A DNA stretch of 7,329 nucleotides. Origin: Bacteroidota bacterium (lineage in GTDB: Bacteria > Bacteroidota > Bacteroidia > Flavobacteriales_D > Crocinitomicaceae). The translations under genes were made by a program, and so were the position numbers. A model generated the notes under the pieces. The model saw only the letters and a program-made list of their open reading frames with translations, searched no databases and was not told where the DNA came from. Where the stretch lies: the NCBI GenBank assembly GCA_006226555.1, contig SBGS01000178.1:1-7329 (forward strand). Reading direction: 5' to 3'. Numbering within the stretch: position 1 is the first letter of the stretch; each line of letters begins with the position of its first letter. This document shows, piece by piece, positions 6,522-7,329 of the stretch.

Positions 6522-7329
6522 TGCGTCAGATCGGCACAGATATAGATTTTGCAGCCTCTTTATTGAACAAGGGCGAGCTCGTTGTTATTCCAACCGAGAC
6601 AGTTTATGGTCTTGCGGCAAACGCCTTTGACCCTAAGGCAGTAGAAAAGATCTATGCATTAAAAAAACGTCCAAAGACTAATCCATTGATCCTGCACATT
6701 TCTTCTATGGAAGAGGCCCACAAATATGTCAATGATATACCCGAAGTTGCTCAAAGATTAATGAATCATTTCTGGCCCGGTCCGTTGACGGTCCTACTGG
6801 AAAAAAGTTCGATCGTTCCGGATACTATAACCGCCGGATCTAAAAAAGTGGCTCTTCGCGTTCCAAGAAAAGAAATTACGCTTGAACTTCTGCGAAAGAT
6901 CGACTTTCCTCTTGTTGCTCCCAGTGCCAATCCATTTACCTATATCAGTCCGACAAGACCTGAGCATCTTTTGTATTGTTACGGTGCAAACACACCTTAT
7001 ATTCTGGATGGAGGAGCATGTGAAGAAGGAATAGAATCAACGATCGTTGGTTTTGAAAATAATGAAGTTGTTGTGTACAGGGTTGGTGCAATTACAGTAG
7101 AAGAAATTGAAAAAATTAGCGGATGTAGTACGCGACTTTTCGCCAAAAATGAAGATGCCGAGGTTACTCCGGGTATGCATCACAAACATTATTCTCCTCG
7201 AACGAAAGTTTTGCTTGCATCCATTGAAGAGATTAAAAAAATGGAGAATGAGAACCGAGGTTGGATCACTTTCTCTGAACGTATAGAAAGACCAAATTCT
7301 TTCTTCCTGGGAGAGTCTGGATTAAAATT
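6521..7329 (+). CDS. sua5: L-threonylcarbamoyladenylate synthase, Sua5 type (3' end outside window)
   Basis: 269 codons are visible and the frame is still open at the window edge. The protein makes threonylcarbamoyl-AMP from threonine, bicarbonate and ATP in the cytoplasm, the first step of the t6A37 modification of tRNAs that read ANN codons. The YrdC/TsaC domain shows IPTETVYGLAANA (23-35), the KKRPKTNPL nucleotide/substrate motif (48-56), FWPGPLTVLL (84-93), ALRVP (111-115), APSANP (133-138) followed by SPT, and GIESTIV (170-176). After it comes the linker TPGMHHKHYSP (216-226), equivalent to the SPGM..RHYAP linker that marks the longer Sua5 form, and then the beginning of the Sua5 C-terminal domain. 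Sua5 proteins are usually about 310-350 residues, so perhaps 50-80 are missing. The ATG (6521-6523) shares its A with the last base of the peptidase stop TAA; there is no Shine-Dalgarno sequence, so coupled translation is likely. Confidence 0.95.
   Translation, partial: MRQIGTDIDFAASLLNKGELVVIPTETVYGLAANAFDPKAVEKIYALKKRPKTNPLILHISSMEEAHKYVNDIPEVAQRLMNHFWPGPLTVLLEKSSIVPDTITAGSKKVALRVPRKEITLELLRKIDFPLVAPSANPFTYISPTRPEHLLYCYGANTPYILDGGACEEGIESTIVGFENNEVVVYRVGAITVEEIEKISGCSTRLFAKNEDAEVTPGMHHKHYSPRTKVLLASIEEIKKMENENRGWITFSERIERPNSFFLGESGLK

Overview
The window looks like ordinary chromosomal DNA from a member of the Bacteroidota, most likely a Flavobacteriales-type organism. The evidence is a secreted protein with a type IX secretion system (T9SS) type A C-terminal sorting domain, promoter elements of the Bacteroidota form TTG...TAnnTTTG, no recognisable Shine-Dalgarno sequences, A/T-leaning composition, and protein families with Bacteroidota-style sequence signatures. 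All four genes are on the + strand. The two intergenic gaps are about 100 bases each, and no RNA gene, mobile element or CRISPR array was seen.

Layout: (1) 1-519 is the 3' end of a thioredoxin-fold (TlpA/DUF5106-like) protein with a CGHC active site; its start lies upstream of the window. Its stop codon is inside the stem of an intrinsic terminator (511-538). (2) 575-606 carries a good Bacteroidota promoter. It serves a 935-residue secreted multidomain protein (626-3433) built from a lamin-tail domain, five regular 51-residue two-cysteine repeats, an Ig-like domain that appears to be split by a second lamin-tail-like domain, two more Ig/PKD-like domains and the T9SS sorting domain. A strong hairpin terminator follows (3455-3487). 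(3) 3514-3521 is a -10-type element only 15 bases before the start of a 994-residue M1-family zinc aminopeptidase (3537-6521). Its C-terminal third reads like an outer-membrane beta-barrel. (4) 6521-7329 is the first 269 codons of a Sua5-type L-threonylcarbamoyladenylate synthase, which overlaps the peptidase stop codon by one base and continues beyond the window.

The first two genes look like independent transcription units separated by terminators, while the peptidase and sua5 share one unit. There is no obvious shared pathway. The first three products work in the envelope or outside the cell (disulfide/thiol chemistry, surface display, peptide hydrolysis at the outer membrane), and Sua5 is a cytoplasmic tRNA-modification enzyme. 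I do not see a convincing previously undescribed system. The most notable points are the peptidase-barrel fusion and the nested domain architecture of the T9SS cargo protein.
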